The notes under the pieces were generated by a model. That model had not been told where the DNA came from, ran no database searches, and saw only the letters and a program-made list of their open reading frames with translations. The translations under genes were made by a program, and so were the position numbers. Shown here piece after piece: positions 1 to 12,005 of a DNA stretch of 64,000 nucleotides. The first letter of the stretch is position 1, and every line of letters starts with the position of its first letter. Source of the stretch: JBMNUM01 sp050946275 (GTDB lineage Bacteria; Actinomycetota; Coriobacteriia; Coriobacteriales; CADBOM01); the NCBI GenBank assembly GCA_050946275.1, contig JBMNUM010000007.1:1-64000 (forward strand), given 5' to 3'.

Positions 1-932
<932 letters not shown>

Positions 933-1063
933 GCATCCACCCCGCGGGGCGGGTGCGTCGGATCCAATGCAAGGTGTCTCAAGGACGCCCGCATCCCTTC
1001 GGAGGCATCGATTCCCGCTATGCGCCTGCCAGGGCGCCCGCCTCGCGCGGGAGCCGAGACGAG

Positions 1064-1207
1064 AGAGCCCCCGGTGCGGCCAGCGGCCATGGAGGAAGGG
1101 ACCCACCCGGACCCATCCCGAACCCGGAAGTTAAGCCTTCCATCGCCGATGGTACTGCGGAGTAGTCCGTGGGAGAGCAGGACGCCGCTGGCCGCACCGG
1201 GGGCTCT
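1064..1207 (+). repeat. 23-bp perfect inverted repeat enclosing the 5S rRNA
   Basis: Positions 1064-1086 are the exact reverse complement of 1185-1207. The inner part forms the 5S terminal helix, and the outer part extends it into the flanking precursor, so the 5S transcript would be closed by one long uninterrupted stem. This is a likely substrate for rRNA processing nucleases such as RNase III or M5. It is followed by a short T-rich stretch. Confidence 0.85.
1076..1196 (+). rRNA. rrf: 5S ribosomal RNA
   Basis: Contains the universally conserved ACCCATCCCGAACCCGGAAG and, near the 3' end, AGTCCGTGGGAGAGCAGG, within a paired terminal helix. The length of about 120 nt fits the family. It lies about 145 nt after the 23S 3' end with no tRNA between. 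Exact mature ends are uncertain by a few bases because the terminal stem continues beyond the normal 5S helix. Confidence 0.95.
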
Positions 1208-1372
1208 TTGCATTTTCCGTGCGTTCTGCCGGAATGGCCGGACCCCTCGGCGCTGCGATCCGCCTGCTGAGATCTCGCCGACCCCGCGAGCAATTCCCGA
1301 CCCTTTCTCGATTCCACTTTTTGTTCCGCTATGGGCTTGTCTGCTCTGGTTTGTAGACGATGCGTCACATTT
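1208..1372. other. Spacer after 5S, no gene seen
   Basis: This 165-base stretch between the 5S processing stem and the rrn terminator holds no convincing coding region, tRNA or repeat. It is probably transcribed as rrn trailer. Confidence 0.5.
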
Positions 1373-1396
1373 ATCCCCGACCTCGGGGATTTTTTC
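1373..1396 (+). terminator. Rho-independent terminator of the rrn operon
   Basis: Complementary arms ATCCCCGA (1373-1380) and TCGGGGAT (1383-1390) are followed immediately by TTTTTCGTTTTTT. It lies downstream of the 5S gene and upstream of the promoter assigned to the next gene, so it should end rRNA transcription. Confidence 0.85.
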
Positions 1397-1438
1397 GTTT
1401 TTTGATTTCAAATTATTGGAAAAATCCCCGGTAAACGC

Positions 1439-1466
1439 TTGATTTTCATTCCTGTTGGATTATTAT
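1439..1466 (+). promoter_or_regulatory. Putative sigma-70-type promoter for the BTAD regulator
   Basis: A TTGATT hexamer (1439-1444) and a TATTAT hexamer (1461-1466) are separated by 16 bp, in an AT-rich island just past the rrn terminator. It would give a long leader (about 250 nt) before the regulator. That leader contains an 8-bp-arm hairpin near 1487-1508 and a small open frame. Confidence 0.45.
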
Positions 1467-1513
1467 TTCCACACCCTTAAAAACCACCTCTCGCTGCCGC
1501 GAGAGGACTGCAA

Positions 1514-1648
1514 ATGAACAATCGAATAGCCTGCCATCTTGTGCTTGACGGCCGTTTCGTCGGTCGTATCCTCGGCACGCGGGCTCATTCCGGTGGAAGT
1601 CGGGTTGCCGGCGGATTCTCCTTCCTCGAGATTTTTGATTACCCATAA
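1514..1648 (+). CDS. Possible 44-residue small protein or leader peptide
   Basis: An ATG at 1514 is preceded at good spacing by the Shine-Dalgarno-like GAGAGGA and opens a 44-codon frame ending in TAA. The product starts MNNRIACHLVLDGRFVGRI. It has no signal peptide or membrane segment and I do not recognise it. It sits in the leader between the predicted promoter and the BTAD regulator, 74 nt upstream of the latter, so it could be a leader peptide, a small protein, or a chance open frame. Short length and lack of homology knowledge keep confidence low. Confidence 0.3.
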   Translation: MNNRIACHLVLDGRFVGRILGTRAHSGGSRVAGGFSFLEIFDYP

Positions 1649-1722
1649 ACTCCAAACGCATCATGAAAACACACCAACATTCGGATCATGCAATTCAATT
1701 GAATCGGAGAAGGGAAAAGAAC

Positions 1723-2589
1723 ATGGGAACGAAAACGCAAAGGCCGATTGACGCGCCTGAAAACCGGGAGTCTCGGCAGCTTGGAGCATGCGATGACGCC
1801 GAGGCGGCGAAATGCCAGGATGGGGCGAAGATTCCCAAGATGAGGGTCAAGCTGTTCGGAGGCTTGAACATCACGGTCGCAGGTGAGGTTATCCCCGACG
1901 CTGCATGGAAGAAGTCGAAGAGCAAACTGTTCTTCGCGCATGTGGTCACCAGCTACGGAAGGGCTGTCAACCGCGAGCATATCATCGAGTGCCTGTGGCC
2001 GGACCTCGATCAGAAAAGGGCTATCGACAACGTCTACGTCGCCTGGTCTCAGATCAGGCGCACATTCGAGAAGGCTGGAGTGTCGTCTGCCTACGTCAGC
2101 TCCAACAAGTGCATGTACCGAATCAACACGGACCTGGTCGAATCGGATGTGTACGAATTCGATGTTCTAACGCGCAAGATGCTCTTCAACAACCTCAGCG
2201 ACAAGAGTATGGCGCAGCACATCGCGCGAATGGAGCAAATCTACGCTGGAGAGCTTTTGTCCGGAATGTCCTGCGATCCGTTTCTCACCCGCTTGCGCAA
2301 CCGGTATCGAGACACATACATAGACATGCTCGCCGCAGCCTCCCAGCGAACGCTTGCGCACGGGGATCATGCCAGCGCGCTGTGGTTTGCCCGCAAGGCG
2401 CTCAACATGGAGAACAGGCGCGAGGATGTGTACCAGACCCTCATGCTTGCCCAAGAGGCCGCTGGCCAGCGCATCCCCGCAATGGAGACATTCTTCATGT
2501 GCAAGAGCTACCTCGACGAGGAGCTGGGCGTTCCGCTCTCCCGGAAGACCATCGAGATATACGAGCGGTTGCTCAACGATGACGAGTGA
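1723..2589 (+). CDS. SARP/BTAD-family transcriptional regulator
   Basis: A 288-residue protein with the two-part architecture of Streptomyces antibiotic regulatory proteins. A poorly conserved leader (about residues 1-38) precedes an OmpR-type winged-helix DNA-binding domain (about 40-145, with the pattern MRVKLFGGLNITVAG, NREHIIECLWPD, VYVAWSQIRRTF). A helical bacterial transcriptional activation domain follows (about 150-285, TPR-like, with SALWFARKALNME and the DEELGVPLS segment). There is no receiver, kinase or NB-ARC domain, so any signal input is not obvious. The ATG at 1723 is chosen over an in-frame ATG at 1663 because GGAGAAGGG lies 8 nt upstream. It stands alone between the rrn operon and secA. 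Family members bind direct heptamer repeats at 11-bp spacing, and just such an array begins 92 bp after its stop codon, which suggests a target or autoregulatory site. Confidence 0.85.
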   Translation: MGTKTQRPIDAPENRESRQLGACDDAEAAKCQDGAKIPKMRVKLFGGLNITVAGEVIPDAAWKKSKSKLFFAHVVTSYGRAVNREHIIECLWPDLDQKRAIDNVYVAWSQIRRTFEKAGVSSAYVSSNKCMYRINTDLVESDVYEFDVLTRKMLFNNLSDKSMAQHIARMEQIYAGELLSGMSCDPFLTRLRNRYRDTYIDMLAAASQRTLAHGDHASALWFARKALNMENRREDVYQTLMLAQEAAGQRIPAMETFFMCKSYLDEELGVPLSRKTIEIYERLLNDDE

Positions 2590-2681
2590 GGTTCGAACGT
2601 GTCCTGATCCTGCGCGGAGGTCGTGCGAAAGCCCTAAGCTGCTTTCACCTCGGGTATGAAAAACACGCCCCTGACCTCGGT

Positions 2682-2743
2682 TGTTTAGGTTTTGTTTAGA
2701 TTCTGTTCAGGTTTTGTTTGGATTTTGTTCGGGTTTTGTTTAG
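2682..2743 (+). promoter_or_regulatory. Six direct TGTTYRG heptamers at exact 11-bp period (possible SARP operator)
   Basis: Copies start at 2682, 2693, 2704, 2715, 2726 and 2737: TGTTTAG, TGTTTAG, TGTTCAG, TGTTTGG, TGTTCGG, TGTTTAG, each with a T-rich 4-bp spacer. Six heptamers on one helical face match the operator geometry known for SARP regulators, and a SARP/BTAD gene ends 92 bp upstream. The array lies about 250 bp upstream of secA. An alternative reading is helically phased T-tracts giving intrinsic DNA curvature. The rest of the 2590-2995 intergenic region shows no convincing gene. Confidence 0.6.
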
Positions 2744-2995
2744 CTCTGGCTTGCTTTTTGGTAAGGATTGACCCGTAACATCGGACAAGGAAACCTCGCC
2801 TCGACTGAAGTACACGACTGAGAGAGATGGTTATTAGGGGTGTCGGGGCGATTCAGGCGGATGGGACGGCAGCTCATCTGCCGGTTTCTGCCGGTAATGG
2901 GGCGAGTCCATTGAGAAGGCTCCTCGGGGAATGCCCGAAACGTTTGGGTTATGCTTGAAAGGATTGATTTATTTCCGAAGAAGGGTAAATGCGTT

Positions 2996-5764
<2,769 letters not shown>

Positions 5765-5770
5765 GTCGGC

Positions 5771-6880
5771 ATGGTCGAGGATCGATCGGCGCAGCTCGAG
5801 GAGCTGGCGAAGCGCATAGACGAGGTGGAGTCGTATCTCCACATCGACTCGAAACGAGAGAGGCTGTCCGCGCTCGAGGAGCAGGCGGCCGTCCCGGGTT
5901 TTTGGGATGACGCGGCCCATGCCCAGCAGGTCACGAAAGCCGCCGCGGACCTCCGCGACGATATCGGCGAGTTCGATACCGCGTGCGAGATGCTCGAAGA
6001 TGCCCAGGTGGGCAACGAGCTCGCCGTCGACGCTGATGATGAGTCTCTTGCAGCCGAGGTCGCGTCGACCGTCGACGCGCTCGTCGGGAAGATCGACGCG
6101 CTCGAGCTGTCATCGTGGTTCAGCGGCGAGTTCGATAGCGGGGACGCCATCGTCACGGTGACTCCCGGGCAGGGAGGTCTCGAGGCGCAGGACTGGACCG
6201 AGATGCTGTTCCACATGTATCTCGGCTATGCGGCCAAGCGCGGATGGAGCGTGAATGTTCTCGATGCCCCGGCGGCGGAGGCCATCGGCATCGACCGGGC
6301 AACGTTCGAGGTCCACGGCAAGAATGCATACGGCATGCTCCTCTCGGAGCAGGGCGTTCACAGGCTCGTTCGCATCTCGCCGACCGACGCGAAGAAGCGC
6401 CGCCAGACGACGTTTGCCGGCGTGGAGGTGTTGCCCGTCCTCCCGGACGAAATCGAGGTCGAGATAAACCCCGGTGACCTGCGCATCGATGTCTACCGTT
6501 CGAGCGGTCCCGGCGGTCAGTCCGTCAACACGACCGATTCCGCCGTGCGCATCACGCATCTTCCGACGAAAATCGTCGTCACGTGCCAGAACGAGAAGTC
6601 GCAGCTCCAGAACAAGGAGTCTGCCATGAAGATTCTCAAGGCCAAGCTCTACGAGGTTGAGAAGGCCAAGCGCGATGCCGAGCTCGATGAGCTTCGCGGC
6701 GAGAAGCGCGAGATCTCGTTCGGCAATCAGATCCGCAACTACGTGCTCTACCCCTTCCAGCTCGTCAAGGATGTCCGCACGGGTGTGGAGACGGGCAATG
6801 TCGATGCCGTTCTCGGGGGAGATCTCGATCAATTCGTTGTCGAATATCACCGTTGGAGAGTGTCGAATCAAGATGCTTGA
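5771..6880 (+). CDS. prfB: Peptide chain release factor 2
   Basis: A class I release factor of 369 residues: N-terminal helical domain, then codon-recognition domain, then the catalytic GGQ loop in [20 protein letters not shown] (about 243-262), which triggers peptidyl-tRNA hydrolysis. It is assigned to RF2 by overall sequence ([33 protein letters not shown]). The codon-reading tripeptide, normally SPF in RF2, reads S203-P204-T205 here; Thr at the third position is what RF1 (PxT) carries. The usual programmed +1 frameshift site (CTT TGA C) near codon 26 is absent: the frame runs straight through [14 protein letters not shown]. It follows secA by 6 nt. The gene itself ends in TGA, as do many in this window, so UGA termination is in use. 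Confidence 0.95.
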   Translation: MVEDRSAQLEELAKRIDEVESYLHIDSKRERLSALEEQAAVPGFWDDAAHAQQVTKAAADLRDDIGEFDTACEMLEDAQVGNELAVDADDESLAAEVASTVDALVGKIDALELSSWFSGEFDSGDAIVTVTPGQGGLEAQDWTEMLFHMYLGYAAKRGWSVNVLDAPAAEAIGIDRATFEVHGKNAYGMLLSEQGVHRLVRISPTDAKKRRQTTFAGVEVLPVLPDEIEVEINPGDLRIDVYRSSGPGGQSVNTTDSAVRITHLPTKIVVTCQNEKSQLQNKESAMKILKAKLYEVEKAKRDAELDELRGEKREISFGNQIRNYVLYPFQLVKDVRTGVETGNVDAVLGGDLDQFVVEYHRWRVSNQDA

Positions 6881-6943
6881 GTCGCATGCCTTATGCTGGT
6901 AACGACAGTTGGTTAGTCGATAGTTGAAGGGGTGTGCTCGGCG

Positions 6944-7831
6944 TTGACATCAGCCAAGGGAGATTTCGATATCGCCGCCATCGAGTATGCGGCCAGCGTC
7001 ATGCGGTACGACATCGTCGATATGGTTTCGAAGGCGGGTAGCGGGCACCCGGGAGGCTCGCTTTCGGCGACGGATATCCTCGCCGTCCTCTATCTCTCGG
7101 ATGTCATGAATCTCGAGGCCGATGGGCTCGATGATCCTGACAGGGACCGTTTCATCCTCTCGAAGGGCCATGCGGCTCCCGTGCTCTATGCAGCGCTCGC
7201 CCAAAAGGGCATCATCGAGCGCGAGGAGCTCTCGACGCTTCGCAAGCTGCACAGCAGGCTGCAGGGGCACCCCGACCACCTGAAGCTTCCGGGCGTCGAG
7301 GTCTCGACTGGCTCTCTGGGCCAGGGGCTTTCCATCGCGGCCGGCATGGCGCTCGGCCTCGTGATGGACAAGGGCGAGCAGGCTCCCACCGTGTTCTGCC
7401 TGCTCGGCGACGGAGAGACCCAGGAAGGCCAGGTGTGGGAGGCTGCGGAGTTCGCAAGCCACTACGACCTGGGCAACCTCGTCGCGATTCTCGACTACAA
7501 CAACCTGCAGATCGACGGCAGGGTCTCCGATGTCATGGATGTCGCGCCCGTCCAGGAGAGGTGGGCCGCGTTCGGATGGAAGACGTTCGTCGTGGACGGC
7601 CACGATGTCGCTGCGCTGCACGACACGCTCGCGGAGGCCAAGGCCGTTGCCGGCCAGCCGGCGATCGTGATCGCGTGCACGATGAAGGGCAAGGGAGTTT
7701 CGTTCATGGAGGATCAGGCCTCCTGGCACGGCAAGGCTCCCAATGCCGACCAGACCGCCCAGGCGCTCGATGAGCTTGCCAAGGCGATGGACGCCGCAAA
7801 GGAGAGGATGGGTGATTCCAATGACCGATAA
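6944..7831 (+). CDS. Transketolase, N-terminal (TPP-binding) subunit
   Basis: First half of a split transketolase of the non-oxidative pentose phosphate pathway. It carries the thiamine diphosphate/Mg site GDGETQEGQVWEAAEFA with the following DYNNLQIDG, and the N-terminal GSGHPGGSLSATDIL segment. At about 295 residues it is typical of the two-gene form. I prefer the TTG at 6944 because GAAGGGG ends 11 nt upstream; a GTG at 6932 in the same frame would place that motif on top of the start. The C-terminal subunit overlaps its 3' end by 11 nt, implying translational coupling and a 1:1 complex. Confidence 0.93.
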   Translation: MTSAKGDFDIAAIEYAASVMRYDIVDMVSKAGSGHPGGSLSATDILAVLYLSDVMNLEADGLDDPDRDRFILSKGHAAPVLYAALAQKGIIEREELSTLRKLHSRLQGHPDHLKLPGVEVSTGSLGQGLSIAAGMALGLVMDKGEQAPTVFCLLGDGETQEGQVWEAAEFASHYDLGNLVAILDYNNLQIDGRVSDVMDVAPVQERWAAFGWKTFVVDGHDVAALHDTLAEAKAVAGQPAIVIACTMKGKGVSFMEDQASWHGKAPNADQTAQALDELAKAMDAAKERMGDSNDR

Positions 7832-8753
7832 GGCAACGCGCGCTGCATACGGCGAGACGCTGGTCGAGTTGGTCGGCGAGGGCATGGACGTCGTCGCGGT
7901 GGAGGCCGATCTCTCGGGTTCGACGACCACCAAGGTCCTCGGGGAGGCTTACCCCGGCAGGCTCGTCAACGTCGGCATCGCCGAGCAGAACATGATCGAT
8001 GTGGCGGCTGGCCTTTCCCTGTGCGGCAAGACCGCGTTCACCGGCTCGTTCGCCGTGTTCGGCACGGGCAGGGTCTACGACCAGATTCGCAACACCGTGT
8101 GCTATTCGAAGCTCAACGTCAAGGTTGCACCGACGCACGCGGGCATCTCCGTCGGCCCTGATGGAGGATCGCATCAGATGGTCGAGGATATCGCGCTCAT
8201 GCGCGTCCTTCCCAACATGCGCGTCCTGGTGCCGAGCGACTATGCGAGTGCGAAGGCCGCGATTCGCATCGCCGCCGAAAATGAGGGGCCGTTCTACGTG
8301 CGCCTCGGCCGCGCCAAGCTGCCGCAGGTCCACGAGGTGGGCGACGAGTTCGCACTTGGCAAGGCCAAGGTCGTCCGCGAGGGCACCGACGTGACCATCG
8401 TCGCGTGCGGCGCGGAAGTCGCCGAGGCCCTCGTTGCCGCCGAGCATCTTGCGGTGGAGGGAGTCGAGGCCGAGGTTATCGACGCCTTCTGCATCAAGCC
8501 GCTCGACGCCGAGACCATCCTCGCGTCGGCAGCCAAGACAGGCAAGGTCGTCACCGCAGAGGAGCACTCGATCATCGGCGGTTTGGGCTCTGCGGTTGCC
8601 GAAGTCCTCGCAGAGAACCTGCCCACTCGTGTGGTTCGTGTGGGGATGCGGGATGTTTTCGGTACGTCTGGCGAGCCGAGCGAGCTGTTCGCAGAGTTTG
8701 GCGTTGACGCGGCCGGCATCGAAGCCGGCGTGCGTAAACTTCTGGTAGAATAG
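7821..8753 (+). CDS. Transketolase, C-terminal subunit
   Basis: Second half of the split transketolase (310 residues): pyrimidine-binding domain with GIAEQNMIDVAAGL and the transketolase C-terminal domain (EEHSIIGGLGSAVAE). The start ATG at 7821 gives MTDKATRAAYGETLVEL, a normal family N-terminus. An in-frame GTG at 7812 has the nearer ribosome-binding sequence GGAGAGG and cannot be excluded. It overlaps the N-terminal subunit gene by 11 nt. Together they interconvert xylulose-5-P, ribose-5-P, sedoheptulose-7-P and glyceraldehyde-3-P. A DXP-synthase-like role is less likely because the protein is split and lacks the DXS-specific N-terminus. Confidence 0.93.
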   Translation: MTDKATRAAYGETLVELVGEGMDVVAVEADLSGSTTTKVLGEAYPGRLVNVGIAEQNMIDVAAGLSLCGKTAFTGSFAVFGTGRVYDQIRNTVCYSKLNVKVAPTHAGISVGPDGGSHQMVEDIALMRVLPNMRVLVPSDYASAKAAIRIAAENEGPFYVRLGRAKLPQVHEVGDEFALGKAKVVREGTDVTIVACGAEVAEALVAAEHLAVEGVEAEVIDAFCIKPLDAETILASAAKTGKVVTAEEHSIIGGLGSAVAEVLAENLPTRVVRVGMRDVFGTSGEPSELFAEFGVDAAGIEAGVRKLLVE

Positions 8754-8807
8754 TGCAGTCATTCGAAATGATGTAGTTGAAACGTAGCTATTTCGATTGG
8801 AGAAGAC

Positions 8808-9677
8808 GTGAGTTACGAAGACAGCATGTCTGAGGGCTTGGTCGAGAATGGAGCTGGCGTCGTGCTTGGCGCCCACGCTCGAGTCGCTTCCGATGAACCG
8901 GCTCATCAAGCATCGATTCCCGTGATCGACGAGGACGCTCCCCGCATCGAGGATCCCTCGCGCAAGTTCACGGGCAGCAAGCCGGTGATCCATTTCGACA
9001 AGGTCACGAAGTATTATGAGTCCCAGCCGGACAGGCCGGCGCTCGACGCCATCGACTTGAAGGTGTATCCGGGCGAGTTCGTGTTCCTCGTCGGACATTC
9101 CGGTTCCGGCAAGTCCACGTTCATCAGGCTCATCAACCGCGAGATCAAGCCCACGTCGGGCAATCTCTACGTTGCCGGCGAGAATCTTTCGGAGATGCGC
9201 AGCTGGCGCGTCCCCTTCCTGCGCCGCAACATCGGTTGCGTGTTCCAGGATTTCAAGCTCCTCCCGAAGAAGACGGCGTTCGAGAACGTCGCATTCGCGC
9301 TGGAGGTCATCGGCAAGTCCAAGCACATCATCAACACGCAGGTTCCCGAGGTTCTGCGCCTCGTGGGCTTGGAGGGACAGCTCGACAAGTATCCCGACCA
9401 GCTCTCGGGTGGCGAGCAGCAGCGCGTTTCGATCGCGCGCGCCATCGTCAACCGTCCGCCGCTGCTCATCTGCGATGAGCCGACGGGCAACCTCGACCCG
9501 CAGACCTCGCTGGGCATCATGAGGCTGCTCGACCGCATCAACCGCACGGGTACGATCGTCCTCGTCGCCACGCACGACAAGCAGATGGTCGACAGCATGC
9601 GCAGAAGGGTCGTCGAGCTCGACACCGGCCACATCATCCGCGATCAGGACAGGGGGGTGTACGGTATCGATGCGTAA
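8808..9677 (+). CDS. ftsE: Cell-division ATP-binding protein FtsE
   Basis: ABC ATPase of the FtsEX complex, which relays divisome state to periplasmic or wall hydrolases. Walker [10 protein letters not shown] (about 98-106), signature LSGGEQQR, Walker [13 protein letters not shown] and the H-loop ATHDK are all intact. At 289 residues it is about 60 longer than the family norm of around 225. The excess is an N-terminal, acidic, apparently disordered segment before the usual start of the ABC domain at [11 protein letters not shown]. The GTG start at 8808 is preceded by GGAGAAG, and no better start lies between it and the domain. The stop overlaps ftsX by 8 nt. Confidence 0.96.
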   Translation: MSYEDSMSEGLVENGAGVVLGAHARVASDEPAHQASIPVIDEDAPRIEDPSRKFTGSKPVIHFDKVTKYYESQPDRPALDAIDLKVYPGEFVFLVGHSGSGKSTFIRLINREIKPTSGNLYVAGENLSEMRSWRVPFLRRNIGCVFQDFKLLPKKTAFENVAFALEVIGKSKHIINTQVPEVLRLVGLEGQLDKYPDQLSGGEQQRVSIARAIVNRPPLLICDEPTGNLDPQTSLGIMRLLDRINRTGTIVLVATHDKQMVDSMRRRVVELDTGHIIRDQDRGVYGIDA

Positions 9678-10584
9678 TTTCGGTTATTTCATCAAACAGG
9701 CGTTCATCAACTTCAAGAGGAACTTCTCGACGGGCATCGGCTCGATGATCACCATCTTCCTGTCGCTGCTGCTCATCGGCACGTTCTTCTTCCTCAACAT
9801 CATGACGCAGAGCGTCGTCGATTCCGTCGAGCAGAAGGTCAACATCACGGCCTATGTCTCCGACGAGGCGACCGATGTCGACATCAACTCGATGATGGAT
9901 TTCGTGCGTGGTCTCGAGAACGTCTCCGAGGTCTCGTTCACGAACAAGGAGCAGGCGCTGGAGAACTTCAAGGCGTCGATGGAGTCCAACATGGACATCG
10001 TCGAGCAGCTCGATGGAGAGAATCCGCTACCACGCTCGATAGATGTCGAGCTCACCGACCCGCAACAGGTCGAGACGGTTGCCCAGCAGATCATAGACAA
10101 CGAGACGTTTGCCGCGATCTGCGATAATCCCGACGATCCGTCCGATTCCGTCATGTACGGTCAGCGGAGCGTCGAGAAGCTGTTCAGCGTGACGAACGTC
10201 ATCCGCTATGCCGGCATCGCCGCCGTCATCCTGCTCATCTTCGTCACCCTCATCTTCATCAACAACACGATTCGCCTGGCCATCACGGCCCGGCGCCGCG
10301 AGATCTCCATCATGCGCCTCGTTGGCGCGACGAAGGGATTCATCCGCGGGCCGTTCGTCATGGAGGGCCTCCTCCAGGCGATCATCGGCGCCGCGCTCGC
10401 CATTCTGTGCCTGTGGCTCATGAAGACGTTCCTCTCGCCGTATCTGGTGGGACTCATCTCCTGGCTGCCGGTCCAGATTTCCGGAATCGAGTTCCTCGGC
10501 GTGTCGCTGATCCTCATCATCATCGGCCTTCTCATCGGCCTGTTCGGATCGGCTCTCGCCATGCGGAGGTACCTCAAGGTTTGA
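9670..10584 (+). CDS. ftsX: Cell-division protein FtsX
   Basis: Membrane partner of FtsE. The 304 residues show a first membrane helix (about 22-45), an extracellular domain (about 46-180) rich in acidic residues, and three C-terminal helices typical of the FtsX/MacB permease fold ([21 protein letters not shown]). In other bacteria the extracellular loop activates peptidoglycan hydrolases such as EnvC or RipC. The ATG at 9670 lies inside the end of ftsE. The following protease gene starts at the last base of the stop (TGATG), so the three are translationally coupled. Confidence 0.96.
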   Translation: MRNFGYFIKQAFINFKRNFSTGIGSMITIFLSLLLIGTFFFLNIMTQSVVDSVEQKVNITAYVSDEATDVDINSMMDFVRGLENVSEVSFTNKEQALENFKASMESNMDIVEQLDGENPLPRSIDVELTDPQQVETVAQQIIDNETFAAICDNPDDPSDSVMYGQRSVEKLFSVTNVIRYAGIAAVILLIFVTLIFINNTIRLAITARRREISIMRLVGATKGFIRGPFVMEGLLQAIIGAALAILCLWLMKTFLSPYLVGLISWLPVQISGIEFLGVSLILIIIGLLIGLFGSALAMRRYLKV

Positions 10585-12005
10585 TGCGCAAGCCAAAATA
10601 CTTTCGTAACGACGATGGGCATGTGGATGAGGAGAAGGGCACATGCCCATCTCCTTATGTGCGGATAGAAGACGGGTCGGAGCGACGCGAGCGCGAGAAG
10701 GGCCTAATCATCCCCTTCGTCCTCGTTGCCATCGTGTTCTTCGTTCTCGGCATCGCCGTTGCGAACTCGGGTTCACCCTGGCTGCCCTTCAACAGGGCGC
10801 ATGTCTACGAGGAAGGGGAGCAGGCTCCCGCGCACGAGCTGTCCTCCCGCATCAACGAGGTGGCGCGGTATCTCGATGCCTCATCCATCTACGGCTTCGA
10901 CGGCGCGGAGGCAACGGACGGGGCCATCAAGGCCCTGCTCTCCGCGAGCGAGGACGAATACGCCGAGTACCTCGACACCGACTACTACGCGAGCTTCCTC
11001 AAGTACACGTCGGGTTCGTACATGGGTGTCGGCATCACCATCACCGACATCGGCTCCTACGCGATGGTGACGGGCGTGTACGAGGACAGCCCGGCCGCCG
11101 GGGCCGGGGTGAAACCTGGATATGTCGCCGTCTCCGTCGATGGCGAGGAATGCCAGTGGACCGCCCAGGACCTCACGAAGGCCATAGAGCGCGAGGAGGG
11201 CGAGACCGTCGAGATCACGTGGCTCGCGCCCACGGACGAGAGCCTCTCGGAGCTCGCCGAGGCCTACTATGCGGATGCCGCCGATGAATCGGGTGCGGAA
11301 GGCGGGTCTGCCGCCGCATCCCAGATCGAGCTCGAGGGCGAGCTCGTGACGACGGAGATGGAATATGCGAACGTGACCATCCCGAACGTCGCGAGCGAGA
11401 TGCGCGGCGATGTGGGCTACGTCAGGCTGTACAGCTTCAACAAGGAGGCTGGAGAGGCGATCGACGGAGCCGTACGCGAGCTTACCGATAAGGGCGCGAA
11501 GGCGCTCGTCCTCGACCTGCGCGATAACGGCGGCGGGTATGTCGATCAGGCCGTGCACATCGTCTCCTCGTTCGTGGAGCAGGGAGACGTTCTCCAGATG
11601 CGTGCCAAGAAGAAGACGATCACCGATTCCGTGACGGGGAAGGTCGTGTCCGACCTGCCGCTCGTGGTGCTCGTGAACGAGCGAAGCGCCTCGGCGTCAG
11701 AGATCGTCGCCGCCGCGCTCAAGGACCACGACCGTGCGACGATCGTGGGTGCGACGACGTATGGGAAGGGCACGGTCCAAAACTACGTGAAACTCTCGTT
11801 CGGCGGTGCCGTCAAGTTCACGATCGCGGAGTACCTGAGCCCGGATGGCAATCCGATCAACGGAGTCGGTGTGGAGCCCGACATCGCCGTCGAGGCTCCC
11901 GAGGAGTTCGTCCTCGGCATGTCCGAGGACGATCCACAGCTCGATCGCGCTCTCGAGGAGGCGGAGGCCCTGGCCTCTGAAGGAGGCGGCAATGGCCAGG
12001 AGTAG
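10584..12005 (+). CDS. S41-family C-terminal processing protease, membrane-anchored
   Basis: A 473-residue CtpA/Prc-like serine protease. It has a cytoplasmic N-terminus of about 33 residues, one transmembrane helix (LIIPFVLVAIVFFVLGIAVA), a PDZ domain (YMGVGITI, then ED-SPAAGAGVKPGY), and an S41 catalytic domain with the serine in NERSASASEI (about 368) and the lysine in TYGKGTVQ (about 394). A Ser/Gly/Ala-rich insertion lies in the middle of the PDZ-protease linker. The ATG at 10584 overlaps the ftsX stop by one base, so the protease may act on, or be regulated with, the FtsEX-controlled hydrolases; that is inference from position. Its 3' end overlaps the RNase R gene by 14 nt. Confidence 0.92.
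   Translation: MRKPKYFRNDDGHVDEEKGTCPSPYVRIEDGSERREREKGLIIPFVLVAIVFFVLGIAVANSGSPWLPFNRAHVYEEGEQAPAHELSSRINEVARYLDASSIYGFDGAEATDGAIKALLSASEDEYAEYLDTDYYASFLKYTSGSYMGVGITITDIGSYAMVTGVYEDSPAAGAGVKPGYVAVSVDGEECQWTAQDLTKAIEREEGETVEITWLAPTDESLSELAEAYYADAADESGAEGGSAAASQIELEGELVTTEMEYANVTIPNVASEMRGDVGYVRLYSFNKEAGEAIDGAVRELTDKGAKALVLDLRDNGGGYVDQAVHIVSSFVEQGDVLQMRAKKKTITDSVTGKVVSDLPLVVLVNERSASASEIVAAALKDHDRATIVGATTYGKGTVQNYVKLSFGGAVKFTIAEYLSPDGNPINGVGVEPDIAVEAPEEFVLGMSEDDPQLDRALEEAEALASEGGGNGQE

Noticed and set aside
2682..2743. CRISPR-like array
   Set aside because: Units are 11 bp without spacers, and no cas genes occur in the window.
2827..2958. A 43-codon frame ending 37 bp before secA, considered as a SecM-like arrest leader
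   Set aside because: It has no signal peptide, no recognisable arrest motif and only an adjoining GAGAGAG as ribosome-binding sequence. It was not reported as a gene.
5840..5870. Programmed +1 frameshift site in prfB
   Set aside because: The CTT TGA C sequence expected near codon 26 is absent and the frame is continuous.
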